From NCBI RefSeq assembly GCF_019334315.1, contig NZ_JAHWGL010000008.1:25140-89139 (forward strand): a stretch of 64,000 bases of DNA, written 5' to 3'. The stretch is from Hymenobacter profundi (lineage in GTDB: Bacteria > Bacteroidota > Bacteroidia > Cytophagales > Hymenobacteraceae). Below the pieces are notes generated by a model that was not told where the DNA came from, searched no databases, and worked only from the letters and a program-made list of their open reading frames with translations. Each line of letters begins with the position of its first letter. Position 1 is the stretch's first letter. This document shows positions 1 to 9,917 of the stretch, piece by piece. The translations under genes and the position numbers were made by a program.

Positions 1-928
1 GCCCGAAGTACTGGTCAATCAGGCGGATGGTCTGGTCGTAGTCCAAGTCGCCGCTCAGGGCTAAGGCCAAGTTGTTGGGCACGTAGTATTGCCCGAAATA
101 CTTCTTAATCTCCGTAATCGACGGATTTTGCAGGTGCTCAATCGTGCCGATGGTCGTCTGGGTACCGTATTCGTGCTTCTGGTAGAGACCAGCGTTCAGC
201 GCCTGGTATTCCTTGGAAAAGTCGTTGTCGAGGGTGCGGTTTTTCTCCTCGTACACGGCTTCCAGCTCCGTGTGAAACAGACGCGGCACCATCTCCTTCA
301 GTCGCTCGCTCTGGATGGCGGCCCACTTCTCGATCTGGTTGCTCGGAATATCCTCCTGATACACCGTCTGCTCCACCGAGGTGTAGGCATTGGAGCCTTT
401 CGAGCCAATGGCGCCCATCACCTTATCGTACTCATTCGCCACAGCCAACTTGGCTGCTACGCTCGATACGGAGTCGATCTGGTGGTAGAGCTTCTTGCGC
501 TGCGCCGCGTCGCGGGTGGCGCGGTACTGCTCGTATAGTCCTTCAATTTTATCCAGCTCCGGCTTCTCAGCCTGCCAGTTTTGCGTGCCCAGTTTGGAAG
601 TGCCCTTGAACACCATGTGCTCTAGGTAGTGTGCCAGACCGGTAGCGTTGTGCGGGTCATTTTTGGAGCCGGCGCGCACAGCCAGGTACGTCTGGATGCG
701 CGGCGCGTCGTCGTAGTCAGAGAGGTAGACCGTCAGGCCGTTATCCAGCGTGTAGATACGGGCTTTCAGCGGGTCGCCTTCCACCGTTTCGTACTTGTAC
801 TCTTTCTGCTTCGCGGCGGTAGCGGGGGCTTCGGTGGCGGGAGCAGTAGCGGCCGGTTTGCTGGACTGGCATTGGGTGAAACCCAGGGTAGCCAGGGCCG
901 GAAGTACTAGTAGAAGGGGTTTTTTCAC
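1..928 (-). CDS. M16 family zinc metallopeptidase, lipoprotein (3' end beyond the window)
   Basis: Only the N-terminal ~309 residues are present; the gene runs off the left edge. Seen: a GTG start followed by a charged-hydrophobic signal peptide with a cysteine near residue 20 (relaxed lipobox), a low-complexity Ala/Pro/Thr spacer, then the inverted zinc motif HYLEH (H100, E103, H104) followed by MVFKGT, diagnostic of M16 peptidases (pitrilysin / processing-peptidase family). The downstream E(X)nE zinc ligand falls in the following helix (VYEEKNRT). Family knowledge: these envelope zinc peptidases degrade peptides, often as two-domain or paired proteins. The GTG start is chosen because it directly precedes the signal peptide and lies about 30 bp after a TATCTTTG -7 element. 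Plus-strand open frames here are shadows. Substrate unknown. Confidence 0.9.
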   Translation of the reverse strand, partial: MKKPLLLVLPALATLGFTQCQSSKPAATAPATEAPATAAKQKEYKYETVEGDPLKARIYTLDNGLTVYLSDYDDAPRIQTYLAVRAGSKNDPHNATGLAHYLEHMVFKGTSKLGTQNWQAEKPELDKIEGLYEQYRATRDAAQRKKLYHQIDSVSSVAAKLAVANEYDKVMGAIGSKGSNAYTSVEQTVYQEDIPSNQIEKWAAIQSERLKEMVPRLFHTELEAVYEEKNRTLDNDFSKEYQALNAGLYQKHEYGTQTTIGTIEHLQNPSITEIKKYFGQYYVPNNLALALSGDLDYDQTIRLIDQYFG

Positions 929-957
929 AGGAAGGCGGTGCGGAGGACTTAAGAAAT

Positions 958-965
958 CAAAGATA
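958..965 (-). promoter_or_regulatory. -7 promoter element (TATCTTTG) of the M16 peptidase gene
   Basis: On the minus strand the 8-mer TATCTTTG matches the Bacteroidota primary-sigma -7 consensus TAnnTTTG and lies about 29 bp before the GTG start. No clear -33 TTTG was seen. Confidence 0.55.
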
Positions 966-1046
966 GGGGGCCTCTTTTGGAATAAAAAGCCCGACCGTCC
1001 CCGAAATACCCCGTCGCACCCGCGAAGTGCGAAATTTTGTGTATAG

Positions 1047-1267
1047 GACCACGGATTCGCTCGGATTTACCGGATTAGTCGGATTTTGTGGATGTACCTT
1101 CTCCGTTTGTTATCCTGAGCTTGCGAAGGACATTCTGCCAGTTGAACGAGTCGTTATAATACCTGTAGTTCTACCGTGATAAGGCCCTTCGCAGGCTCAG
1201 GATGACAGCCAAGCCGCAATCGTCTACAAAATCCGATCAATCCGAAAAATCCGCCAGAATCCGTGGT

Positions 1268-1268
<1 letters not shown>
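1047..1268. repeat. Nested inverted repeat between dnaX and the M16 gene
   Basis: Outer arms of ~43 bp (1047-1089 and 1226-1268) are imperfect reverse complements: both begin or end with GACCACGGATTC and run into CGGATT-type repeats finishing in CGGATTTTGT. Inside them sits a complete copy of the ~100-bp palindromic repeat (1108-1207). The right arm touches the dnaX stop codon. It could act as a transcription terminator or mRNA-end structure between two co-directional genes. This fills the 339-bp gap; no gene is seen in it. Confidence 0.75.
1108..1207 (+). repeat. REP/MITE-like palindromic repeat, copy 1
   Basis: The arms read TATCCTGAGCTTGCGAAGGA and, at the far end, CCTTCGCAGGCTCAGGATGACA. 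The centre contains ACGAGTCGTT, shared with the copies near 10.7, 16.1, 61.9 and 63.9 kb. This copy is more diverged than the others (for example GACATTCTGCCA in place of GACCTTCTCACG). Confidence 0.8.
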
Positions 1269-3466
<2,198 letters not shown>

Positions 3467-3478
3467 AGTGCTATCCTA

Positions 3479-3486
3479 CAAAGATA
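3479..3486 (-). promoter_or_regulatory. -7 promoter element (TATCTTTG) of dnaX
   Basis: A TAnnTTTG match on the minus strand, 12 bp before the dnaX ATG, implying a transcript with almost no leader. Confidence 0.6.
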
Positions 3487-3522
3487 CCCCAAAAAGGTGG
3501 GCTTCGGAAGTCAGCAGCGGTG

Positions 3523-3607
3523 TTTGTCATTCCGGGCGCAGCGAGGAATCTGAGGTAGAAGATAGTAGCATCTCACGCAGATTCCTCGCTGCGCTCGGAA
3601 TGACAAA
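3523..3607. repeat. Palindromic repeat of a second family (GAGGAATCTG type)
   Basis: The arms TTTGTCATTCCGGGCGCAGC and its near reverse complement enclose a ~20-base loop, with GAGGAATCTG/CAGATTCCTC continuing the stem. It resembles the ~100-bp repeats in its outer TGTCAT...ATGACA ends, but its inner sequence and loop differ. It lies between divergent dnaX and ssrA. Confidence 0.7.
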
Positions 3608-3699
3608 TGGGAACAAATTAGCCCTGCTGCAACGTTTTCTAACTAATCCGCGTACATTTACGCCCCGCCTCTTACGGCGGGTACCGTTCTTTCTAATCT

Positions 3700-4068
3700 G
3701 GGGTCGACATGGAATTGACAGCTTGTGCAAGTCGCGAGTAAGCGTGTCGGGAGTTGGATGAATCTCCCGTTAAAAAGTCGTCCGAACAATAACTGGCGAG
3801 TATTCCTACGCCATGGCTGCCTAGTCTAGGTACTAAGTAATGCCATCGTCCCGCATCCGTTTTCTTTTACACGGGTGAGTTCGGGGCGTCGTAAGTAAAA
3901 GATAGCCACGTGGGAGGTGTGACCACGCGGCGAAACCTAACTGCATCTACGGGTAGACTAAAGGCCTGATGTGCGCCCGGGCTACCCCGACAATCCAAGC
4001 ATAGATACACACGTAGAAAGCCCGACGCCTTCCTTGTCTGGACCAGGGTTCGAATCCCTGCGACTCCA
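3700..4068 (+). ncRNA. ssrA: Transfer-messenger RNA (tmRNA)
   Basis: Rescues stalled ribosomes and tags the unfinished proteins. Seen: a 5' GGGGTCG able to pair with the 3' CGACTCC to form the 7-bp acceptor stem (one G-U pair); the T arm GGTTCGAATCC near the 3' end; and an internal reading frame at 3795-3824, GGC GAG TAT TCC TAC GCC ATG GCT GCC TAG, encoding GEYSYAMAA, close to the GExSYAMAA tags known in Cytophagales. CCA is not encoded after the discriminator A. Ends were set by pairing the acceptor stem. The precursor probably begins near 3660; a weak TACATTTA element lies at 3653-3660. A hairpin terminator follows directly. Confidence 0.95.
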
Positions 4069-4070
4069 CA

Positions 4071-4111
4071 AAAAAGCCCGTTTCCGATATGGAAACGGGC
4101 TTTTTGTTTTT
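4071..4111 (+). terminator. Rho-independent terminator of ssrA
   Basis: A hairpin with arms AGCCCGTTTCC and GGAAACGGGCT followed by a T-rich tract, directly after the tmRNA 3' end. Near-copies occur at 4950-4984 and 5498-5533. Confidence 0.85.
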
Positions 4112-4305
4112 AGGGGGTACAGCAAGAGACGCTGCTTTCATGTTTTATACAGTACACAAAGGCTAGAAGGGATTTACAGCTTTAAGGAAGCGGCAAAATA
4201 TTAATCTATCATTCATCTTGCCGCATATGTTGGTGTATTCACTGGAATAATCCAAATTTGTATCTGTTATTTTGTGCAAAATGACGAAGAAGTAGATACA
4301 GAGTT

Positions 4306-4896
4306 ATGAATGAGAAGGAACGAAAATCTGTGAATCAGCGAATTGCTGAGTTAGTGCAATGTTATCATAAAGGCAATAAATTAGCCTTTGCGAAGGCTGC
4401 GGATATAAGCTATCAGAGTTTAAGATTAATCTTAGGTAGCCGGCAGAGTGTTCCATCTGTAGTAGTCCTACAAAAAATAGGGGCTGCCTTACCGCAGGTG
4501 CGGATGGATTGGCTTGTATTAGGTGAAGGGGATATGGTAGAAACGAATAAAGTAATTTCTCTGCCTTTCCCGTCTGATGACTCAGTGGCTGAAGCCAAGA
4601 ATTTGACCCAGCGCTTAGCAGAGAATAGAGCACACTTCGACGTATTGATGGAAGCCCTGGTAGAGGAACGCAAACTGGGTAGGGTGTACCGTATAGGCGT
4701 CAATCGTCCTATGGAGCGAAAGTTAGCCGATCGGCTAAGCAGCACGGAGGAAGAAGCGCGGGAACTTGTGTTTAGTGGACGAATTTGTTCTCAATACTCT
4801 GGACCTAATAATGACAAAGCCCGTCGCAACGGAGCCAGTTATCTTATTACTGAACAAGCAGTTCGTGATTTCTTAGCCACAGAGCAGACACCCTAG
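4306..4896 (+). CDS. XRE-type helix-turn-helix regulator, mobile-element-like
   Basis: A 196-residue predicted DNA-binding protein. Seen: an N-terminal helix-turn-helix of XRE/phage-repressor style (about residues 20-60: AFAKAADISYQSLRLILGS), then the motif P-x-V-R-M-D-W-L-V-L-G-E-G-D-M, typical of Bacteroidota repressors found on phages and integrated elements. A C-terminal segment (about 125-190), ending with YLITEQAVRDFL, resembles the HTH/wing start of excisionase-like proteins, but this is weak. The gene is AT-richer than its neighbours and sits alone just downstream of ssrA, a classic integration site, followed by a near-copy of the ssrA terminator. Inference: a leftover control gene of an integrated element. 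No target is known. Confidence 0.75.
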   Translation: MNEKERKSVNQRIAELVQCYHKGNKLAFAKAADISYQSLRLILGSRQSVPSVVVLQKIGAALPQVRMDWLVLGEGDMVETNKVISLPFPSDDSVAEAKNLTQRLAENRAHFDVLMEALVEERKLGRVYRIGVNRPMERKLADRLSSTEEEARELVFSGRICSQYSGPNNDKARRNGASYLITEQAVRDFLATEQTP

Positions 4897-4949
4897 CTTA
4901 GTCGCCTGTGGCTTTGATCAGGTCTAAACCTCTATCCGTGACCCCATAG

Positions 4950-4984
4950 AAAAGCCCGCCTCCGGTACGGAAACGGGCTTTTTT
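4950..4984 (+). terminator. Terminator resembling the ssrA terminator
   Basis: A hairpin AAAGCCCGCCTCCG...CGGAAACGGGCTTTTTT follows the XRE gene. The stretch before it (GACCCCATAG) also resembles the tmRNA end GACTCCACAA, as if the end of ssrA had been partly duplicated. Confidence 0.7.
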
Positions 4985-5057
4985 GCGTGTTATTTATTTC
5001 TTCTACCTCTAGTTTGGGAACGGCGCATTAAGTTCTAGCAGCGTTTGCCGGAAAACT

Positions 5058-5111
5058 ACGAGCGCAAGGCAGAAACCCCATGTAGCACGTGGGTTTCTGC
5101 CTTGCGCTCGT
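5058..5111. repeat. Perfect inverted repeat, 21-bp arms
   Basis: Arm ACGAGCGCAAGGCAGAAACCC and its exact reverse complement around a ~12-base loop. No T tract follows. Function unknown; possibly a terminator-like or mobile hairpin. Confidence 0.7.
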
Positions 5112-5497
5112 GCAAAACGGTATCCTACCTTAAGCAAGCAGTGACTGCTGAACTAGGATAGTACATGTACGATACAATAGCCCGCTACGCTAGCCCAGCT
5201 TAACGCGCCATACATGAATAGCTTCTCATACCAAGTGAGCTCGAGTTCTTTTGCTGGTGTGTACATGGGCGGGATAGATAAGGCGAGAGAGCAGAACGTC
5301 CTAAACACAAGGCCAAGACGTTTAAAGGTTCTGGAAATATACTACTCCTGTTATAATTTTGCAAAACCTAATATAATTATGTTTCATCGTCGCATGTGGT
5401 TGGTATTGAAGTAGTTCAAAAATTTCATAATATATTCGTAATCCATTTCTACGAGAATAATACCAACAAAAAGGGGCATACAATAAGCTATTGGCAG

Positions 5498-5533
5498 AAA
5501 AAAAGCCCGTTCCCACGAGATGGAAACGGGCTT
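5498..5533 (-). terminator. Terminator of the uvsE operon
   Basis: On the minus strand the hairpin CAAGCCCGTTTCC...GGGAACGGGCTT is followed by a T run, 20 bp after the 5553-5930 gene ends. Confidence 0.75.
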
Positions 5534-5552
5534 GCTGGTAAGCGTCTGCTTC

Positions 5553-5930
5553 TTATGCTAGTAAGGCATGGTTTTCCAAATCGCCGCCAAACTTAATTAG
5601 CAGGTCGCCGAGCTTGCTCAAATCGGCCTTCAGCGTATCATCCACGTTATCGGCGGCCTGAATGGTTTGGGCGCCTAGCATGCTGAGCGACCGGCCGATG
5701 GATTTACCATCAAAAATATCCTGCTCCGCGCTGATCAACGATTGCAGGTTGCCCAACTCGCGGGCAATGTCCTGAAAAGCAGGTATACCACTATCAATCA
5801 GAAGCTGATACCACTGGTCAACGTGGGTGAGCGACGTGCTAATGGGGATACCGGTAGGACCTTGCAGCAGAGCCTGTATAGTATGGGTGAGAAGGATATC
5901 GCCCGAATGAGCGGAGGGAAGGTTTGCCAT
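5553..5930 (-). CDS. Hypothetical protein downstream of uvsE
   Basis: I do not recognise this 125-residue protein. It is predicted soluble and helical with no signal peptide or membrane segment: an N-terminal THTIQALLQGPTG stretch, a middle DQWYQLLIDSG segment and a C-terminal helix rich in Asp/Leu (DDTLKADLSKLGDLL). It starts 27 bp after the uvsE stop on the same strand and is followed by a good terminator, so the two are probably co-transcribed. That context suggests, but does not show, a role linked to stress or DNA repair. Confidence 0.7.
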   Translation of the reverse strand: MANLPSAHSGDILLTHTIQALLQGPTGIPISTSLTHVDQWYQLLIDSGIPAFQDIARELGNLQSLISAEQDIFDGKSIGRSLSMLGAQTIQAADNVDDTLKADLSKLGDLLIKFGGDLENHALLA

Positions 5931-5957
5931 AGCGAAATAAGGTGAGGGAGCAGAGAG

Positions 5958-6860
5958 TTAGGAAGCGGTTTGTAGTAGACCCGCTTGTCGTAGAATAGTT
6001 GCCGCACGTAGGGCACTAGATTCTTTATCTTTTATTTCCAGCATGATATCCGCATCAAGGCCGTGCAAGTGCGGTAGCAAGTCGTGGAACAGGGCATCGA
6101 CCAACGTGGAGGTGTGTTTGCCTTTGCGTTCACCGGGCTGCTGTGAACTGTAGTCCAGCATAATTACACCGTCGCGGATGGGGTGCCAGGTAGAGGCGGC
6201 TAGGCGCAGGGCCTCCGCCATTGGCTCACCGTGGTTCAGGCATTCGTGGTGGAAGGTATCGAACAGAATGGGGACGCCCACGGCCTCGTGCAGGCGCAGG
6301 CAGTCGCGCAGGCTGAAGAGGCGGTCGTCGTTTTCGATAACCACCCGGTTACGCACCTGTTCGGGTAGGGTCCGGTACGTGTCCTCAAACCGATTGAGAG
6401 CCAACTCGCGGTTGTTGTAGAGGCCTCCTACATGGATTTGCAGCTTGGCAGTGGTGTCCATGCCCATCAGATCCAACATAGAGCCCTGGTAAACCAGCTC
6501 GGCAATACTGCGCTCTACAATGCCTGCGTCGGGCGAGTTCAGCACCACAAACTGATCGGGGTGTAACGACACGCGCATTTGGTGCTGCCGGATGTAGTCG
6601 CCAATGGCTCGGAACTCCGCTGCAAATCGGGTTTGCCACGGGTAGGTATTGATAGCGTGCGAACCAAACGGAACGATATTCGACCCAATCCGGAAAAAGA
6701 GCAGGTCGTTTTCTACGTTATACGTCAGAATGCGCTGCAAGCAAGCCAAATTGTTGGCCACGGTCTGCTCCACGCGTTCATCTGAGTAAGATGCCAATCG
6801 AAACGTAGATGCAGAGGAACAATCAAGCGATTCATTGACGCAAGGATACCCTATTCTCAT
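5958..6860 (-). CDS. uvsE: UV damage endonuclease UvsE/UvdE
   Basis: Nicks DNA 5' of UV photoproducts, starting an alternative excision-repair route. Seen: the N-terminal MRIGYPCVN; the conserved NLACLQRIL and LFFRIGSNIVPFGSH blocks; SLHPDQFVVLNSP; LQIHVGG; VIENDDR; and FDTFHHECLNHGE, which supply the His/Glu/Asp metal ligands of this TIM-barrel family. At 300 residues it is a normal length. It leads a probable two-gene operon with the small gene at 5553-5930. UvsE is patchily distributed in bacteria but common in UV- and desiccation-tolerant Hymenobacter-like species. Confidence 0.95.
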   Translation of the reverse strand: MRIGYPCVNESLDCSSASTFRLASYSDERVEQTVANNLACLQRILTYNVENDLLFFRIGSNIVPFGSHAINTYPWQTRFAAEFRAIGDYIRQHQMRVSLHPDQFVVLNSPDAGIVERSIAELVYQGSMLDLMGMDTTAKLQIHVGGLYNNRELALNRFEDTYRTLPEQVRNRVVIENDDRLFSLRDCLRLHEAVGVPILFDTFHHECLNHGEPMAEALRLAASTWHPIRDGVIMLDYSSQQPGERKGKHTSTLVDALFHDLLPHLHGLDADIMLEIKDKESSALRAATILRQAGLLQTAS

Positions 6861-7009
6861 ACTACAATCGTACGATTACCACCGGACGAAGTTGTAGAAA
6901 AGGTTATACGTAGTATGTGTAAATTCATATTGTATTGACTATGAATTTGCTATTACAGCAAGCTACGGAGTTAGGCTACTAAAAAAAGCGTCAAAGCACT
7001 GTAAAAAGG

Positions 7010-7687
7010 CTATTCATAACCCCGATTATCCAAAAAGTATTTGTTATACTCTCGTCGGGCTTTAAGAGCTTTTTGAAGCCTTTCCTGCGCCTGAATTTCC
7101 TCCATCTTCTGGCGCTGTTTGCCTTCGCGCGAGAACTGCTCGTAGAGCAGGCTCACTGGATTTTGTATCGAGGCCGATTCCGTAGCTGACTTTGGCGCCG
7201 TACTATCGACGGGGAACAGGGGCTTGGGCGGGGCCGGACGCTTTACGGCATTATCGGGTGGGGTAGGGCGCTTCATGTTGCGTAGGGCCCGGTTAATCAC
7301 GGCATCGGAGGGGCGGCCCTGGCGCACCTCCACGCTTTGCAGCTCAATACTGGCCGGTTGCAGCTTGATTTGCAGAATAATTTGCGACAAGCCGCTGTTG
7401 CCTACCACCAAGCGTTGGGTTTTGTAGCCCAGGGCCTGAAACACTAAGGTATCACGGGCGGTGGCGGTCAGGCTGAAATCGCCCTGGTCAGAAGCAATAA
7501 CGCCCTGGCCTTTGCCTTGGAGTAGCACCGTAACCCGCGGCACGGGCTTGCGCGTTTCGGCGTCTGATACGGTACCTGTCACGCGTACTTGGGCCTGTGC
7601 GGCGCCGGCCGACCACAGCCACAACAGGAGCAGAAGCCCTAGCAACCGCACCACCTGTAGTTGCGCAAGACGTGGAAAAGGTAGCAT
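7010..7687 (-). CDS. Exported protein with carboxypeptidase-like regulatory domain
   Basis: A 225-residue exported protein. Seen: a signal peptide (leucine-rich core ending AGAAQAQ), then a ~90-residue domain starting VRVTGTVSDAETRKPVPRVTV with GxVxD...P, the pattern of CarboxypepD_reg-like beta-sandwich domains used in Bacteroidota envelope proteins and receptor N-termini. The C-terminal part is Pro/Lys-rich and then a charged helix (QERLQKALKARREYNKYF). There is no TonB plug or barrel, so this is a stand-alone domain protein. The ATG at 7687 is chosen; a GTG at 7693 is possible. A TAGCTTTG -7 element lies 11 bp upstream. Exact role unknown. Confidence 0.85.
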   Translation of the reverse strand: MLPFPRLAQLQVVRLLGLLLLLWLWSAGAAQAQVRVTGTVSDAETRKPVPRVTVLLQGKGQGVIASDQGDFSLTATARDTLVFQALGYKTQRLVVGNSGLSQIILQIKLQPASIELQSVEVRQGRPSDAVINRALRNMKRPTPPDNAVKRPAPPKPLFPVDSTAPKSATESASIQNPVSLLYEQFSREGKQRQKMEEIQAQERLQKALKARREYNKYFLDNRGYE

Positions 7688-7697
7688 ACTCACAAAA

Positions 7698-7705
7698 CAA
7701 AGCTA
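7698..7705 (-). promoter_or_regulatory. -7 promoter element (TAGCTTTG)
   Basis: A TAnnTTTG match on the minus strand just before the start of the carboxypeptidase-regulatory-domain gene, implying a near-leaderless transcript. Confidence 0.5.
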
Positions 7706-7749
7706 ACGCAGACTTTCGGCACTATTGCCTGTGGTTTACAGATTGAGCC

Positions 7750-7785
7750 AAAAAAAGCCCGCTCCGTTGCACGGGCGGGCTTTTG
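7750..7785 (-). terminator. Terminator of the 7804-8451 lipoprotein gene
   Basis: Minus-strand hairpin AGCCCGCCCGTGCAACGGAGCGGGCT-type stem with a T run, 20 bp after the stop codon (arms AGCCCGC/GCGGGCT; loop around CGTTGCACG). Confidence 0.8.
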
Positions 7786-7803
7786 TATACGAGAGAAACG
7801 AGG

Positions 7804-8451
7804 CTACTTGATCTTTACTTTGTCGCCGTCTTCAGGCTTCAGCTTCACGGTGCCATCGTCGCCGGCTTTCTTGGCTTTGTTGCCCTGGGCATCTTTGATT
7901 TTGATGTCGCCGTCTTTATCAACCTCAATCTTGCTACCATCGGGACCTTCTACTTTGGTACCGGGCGCTACACCAGCGGCAGCGCGCTCAATCTTCTGGC
8001 CAGGCGTAAGCGGCGCCGGCGCCGGCGTCACGGTCACGATATCTACTTCCTCGTAGTAGCGGCCGGGGTTGCTGGTGTAGGCCGTGTACTGCTCAGGGGT
8101 CAGGAAATCGTGGAATTCCTCGTTCGACTCCAGGTAGGCGGCACGCTTGGCAGCACCCAGACCGGTGGTGTCGTTGGTGTACTGGTTGCGCACATCGGCC
8201 AGCTTGCGGGCGCGGTTGTAGTACGCGTCGCGGGCTTTCGATATGGCGGCTGTGTCCGTCACGTTCAGGTCGGTAGCCATGCGCTGGGCGGTGGCATCGG
8301 CCTGCGAGCGGTAGGTAGCATCATTCGCGTCGGTGGTAGACGCGGCAGTATTCATGGTATCCGTGGTGGTGGTGGTTTCGGTTTTGTTGTCCGAGCAGGA
8401 AGCCATGGTCAGCGCAGCAGCGCAGCTGAGCAGCAAAAAAGTCTTTTTCAT
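7804..8451 (-). CDS. Hypothetical lipoprotein
   Basis: A 215-residue lipoprotein of unknown function. Seen: a signal peptide with lipobox LTMASC (Cys about residue 18), a Thr-rich tether (TETTTTTDTMNTA), a helical middle with a DTAAISKARDAYYNRARKL stretch, and a C-terminal tail of Lys/Asp/Gly repeats (GTKVEGPDGSKIEVDKDGD) that looks like short beta-strand turns. No enzyme motif is visible. It is followed by a strong terminator and appears monocistronic. Probably exported to the cell surface or periplasm. Confidence 0.85.
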   Translation of the reverse strand: MKKTFLLLSCAAALTMASCSDNKTETTTTTDTMNTAASTTDANDATYRSQADATAQRMATDLNVTDTAAISKARDAYYNRARKLADVRNQYTNDTTGLGAAKRAAYLESNEEFHDFLTPEQYTAYTSNPGRYYEEVDIVTVTPAPAPLTPGQKIERAAAGVAPGTKVEGPDGSKIEVDKDGDIKIKDAQGNKAKKAGDDGTVKLKPEDGDKVKIK

Positions 8452-8554
8452 GATAAGTCAGTATGAAGAGGAGAGAGCAAAAAAGGAATGTGCGGCATAT
8501 ACGCATCTAAGGGCAGGAGGTTGTTTTTGCTCGCTCCACTGACTTTTACCGGAC

Positions 8555-9781
8555 CTACGCGCGGCGCAATTCCAGCACTGTGATTTCGGGTAAAAATCCT
8601 ACCCGTCCAGGGTAGCCCAGAAAGCCTAGGCCCACATTTACGTACAGGTGCTGCTTACCTCGTTTGTACAGGCCGGCCCACTGCTTGTATACATACTGCA
8701 CGGGGCTCCACTTCAGGTGCGGCAGGTTCACGCCAAATTGCGCGCCGTGCGTGTGGCCTGAGAGCGTCAGGTCGATGTCTTGGTACTCATGCACTTGCGC
8801 ATCCCAGTGGGTAGGGTCGTGGGTGAGCAGGATTTTGAACGGCGCATCGCCGGAGCCAGCGTGCGCTTTGGCCAGATTGCCGTGCTGCACGAACTTGGTT
8901 CCCCAGTTTTGCACGCCGAGAATGGCGATTTTCTCGCCATTGTGCTCTACCACACGGTTTTCGTCCATCAGCAGTTCCCACCCAATTTTGGCGTGGTTCT
9001 GCATCAGGCGTTCCAGGTTAGCGCGTTTAGCCTCTAACGATTCCCACTGCACATAGTCCCCGTAATCGTGGTTGCCGAGGATGGAATAAATAGGCCGCTT
9101 CGAGCGAATGCCCGCCAGCGTCTCAATGTGCTCTTCTACCTCCGTCGCCACGTTGTTTACCAAGTCGCCGGTCATGAAAATGAGGTCGGCCTGTTGGTCG
9201 TTGATAATCTTTACGGCACGCTGCAACGGCTCTTTGGAGGTGAATGAACCCGTGTGCAGGTCCGAGATTTGTAGGATTTTGAAGCCGTCGAACGAAGCCG
9301 GCAAATTGGGGAAGCGCAGCACCCGACGCTTCACCTGGTAGTCGGTGCCACCGCGGACGATGCCCCAGACCAGCGCCACCAAGGGCACGGCACCCAGCAA
9401 TAGCGCCGCCCGGCTCAGAAACGCACTGCGCGAAATAGGCTCACCGCCCGCTGAGCTGCCGCTAAACTGCCGCGCCACGAAGCGCCCGCCCCGCACCACG
9501 TCTTCCAGCAGTAGGGGTAGGGCAATCACAAGCTTGGCCGCAATTAGTCCCAACAATAGGCCCAAGAAGTAGACTTTGTAATGCGGCTGCGCGGTGCGGC
9601 GCGTGCTGATGGCCCAAATGCCCAGCCCCCAGACCAGCAGCGTCACCACCACATATACCACCGCAGTCAGCCGCCGGCCGCCAGATGTGTCGGGTTGGAT
9701 GGCGGTGCGCACGGCTTGCAGGCCGTACCATTCAACTAAGAGAAAGAAAAACAGAACTGGTAACGACAAAAAACGAGACAT
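8555..9781 (-). CDS. Membrane-anchored metallophosphoesterase
   Basis: A calcineurin-like phosphoesterase tethered to the membrane. Seen: three or four N-terminal hydrophobic helices (about residues 5-25, 40-58, 70-92, 125-145), then the full set of metal-binding motifs: ISDLHTG (D174, H176), GDLVN, GNHDYGDY, THDP and LSGHTHGAQ. Family knowledge: a binuclear metal centre hydrolysing phosphomono- or diesters; the YaeI/YkuE-like membrane branch includes lipid pyrophosphate hydrolases. Substrate cannot be read from sequence. It is divergent from radC. Confidence 0.93.
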   Translation of the reverse strand: MSRFLSLPVLFFFLLVEWYGLQAVRTAIQPDTSGGRRLTAVVYVVVTLLVWGLGIWAISTRRTAQPHYKVYFLGLLLGLIAAKLVIALPLLLEDVVRGGRFVARQFSGSSAGGEPISRSAFLSRAALLLGAVPLVALVWGIVRGGTDYQVKRRVLRFPNLPASFDGFKILQISDLHTGSFTSKEPLQRAVKIINDQQADLIFMTGDLVNNVATEVEEHIETLAGIRSKRPIYSILGNHDYGDYVQWESLEAKRANLERLMQNHAKIGWELLMDENRVVEHNGEKIAILGVQNWGTKFVQHGNLAKAHAGSGDAPFKILLTHDPTHWDAQVHEYQDIDLTLSGHTHGAQFGVNLPHLKWSPVQYVYKQWAGLYKRGKQHLYVNVGLGFLGYPGRVGFLPEITVLELRRA

Positions 9782-9875
9782 GCAAAAACGAAGGAGGGAA
9801 GAAGAAAACAGCCACCAAACGGCCGCGTGAGGGTAGACGAAAGAACGGAGATTTTACTGTATGCTGGCCGGTACT

Positions 9876-9883
9876 ATGTTTGC
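9876..9883 (+). promoter_or_regulatory. -7 promoter element (TATGTTTG) of radC
   Basis: A TAnnTTTG match 35 bp before the chosen radC ATG, with a TTTT stretch about 23 bp further upstream where a -33 element is expected. It lies inside the longer open frame, which argues against a start at 9861. Confidence 0.5.
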
Positions 9884-9917
9884 TTACCGGAGGCATGTAA
9901 TTTCACACAGGTGTACA

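Larger units (their letters stand above)
4897..5552. other. Gene-poor AT-rich stretch with three hairpins
   Basis: No convincing gene. It holds a terminator-like hairpin at 4950-4984, a perfect 21-bp inverted repeat at 5058-5111 and a terminator at 5498-5533. Short open frames here lack family features or codon bias. Together with the XRE gene it forms a low-GC patch between ssrA and uvsE. Confidence 0.6.

Noticed and set aside
89..910. Plus-strand open frames at the left edge
   Set aside because: They are antisense to the M16 peptidase gene, whose HxxEH motif and signal peptide are clear on the minus strand.
4020..4070. tRNA gene suggested by a T-arm (GGTTCGAATCC)
   Set aside because: It is the 3' tRNA-like end of ssrA; no separate anticodon or D arm is present, and the 5' partner strand is at 3700.
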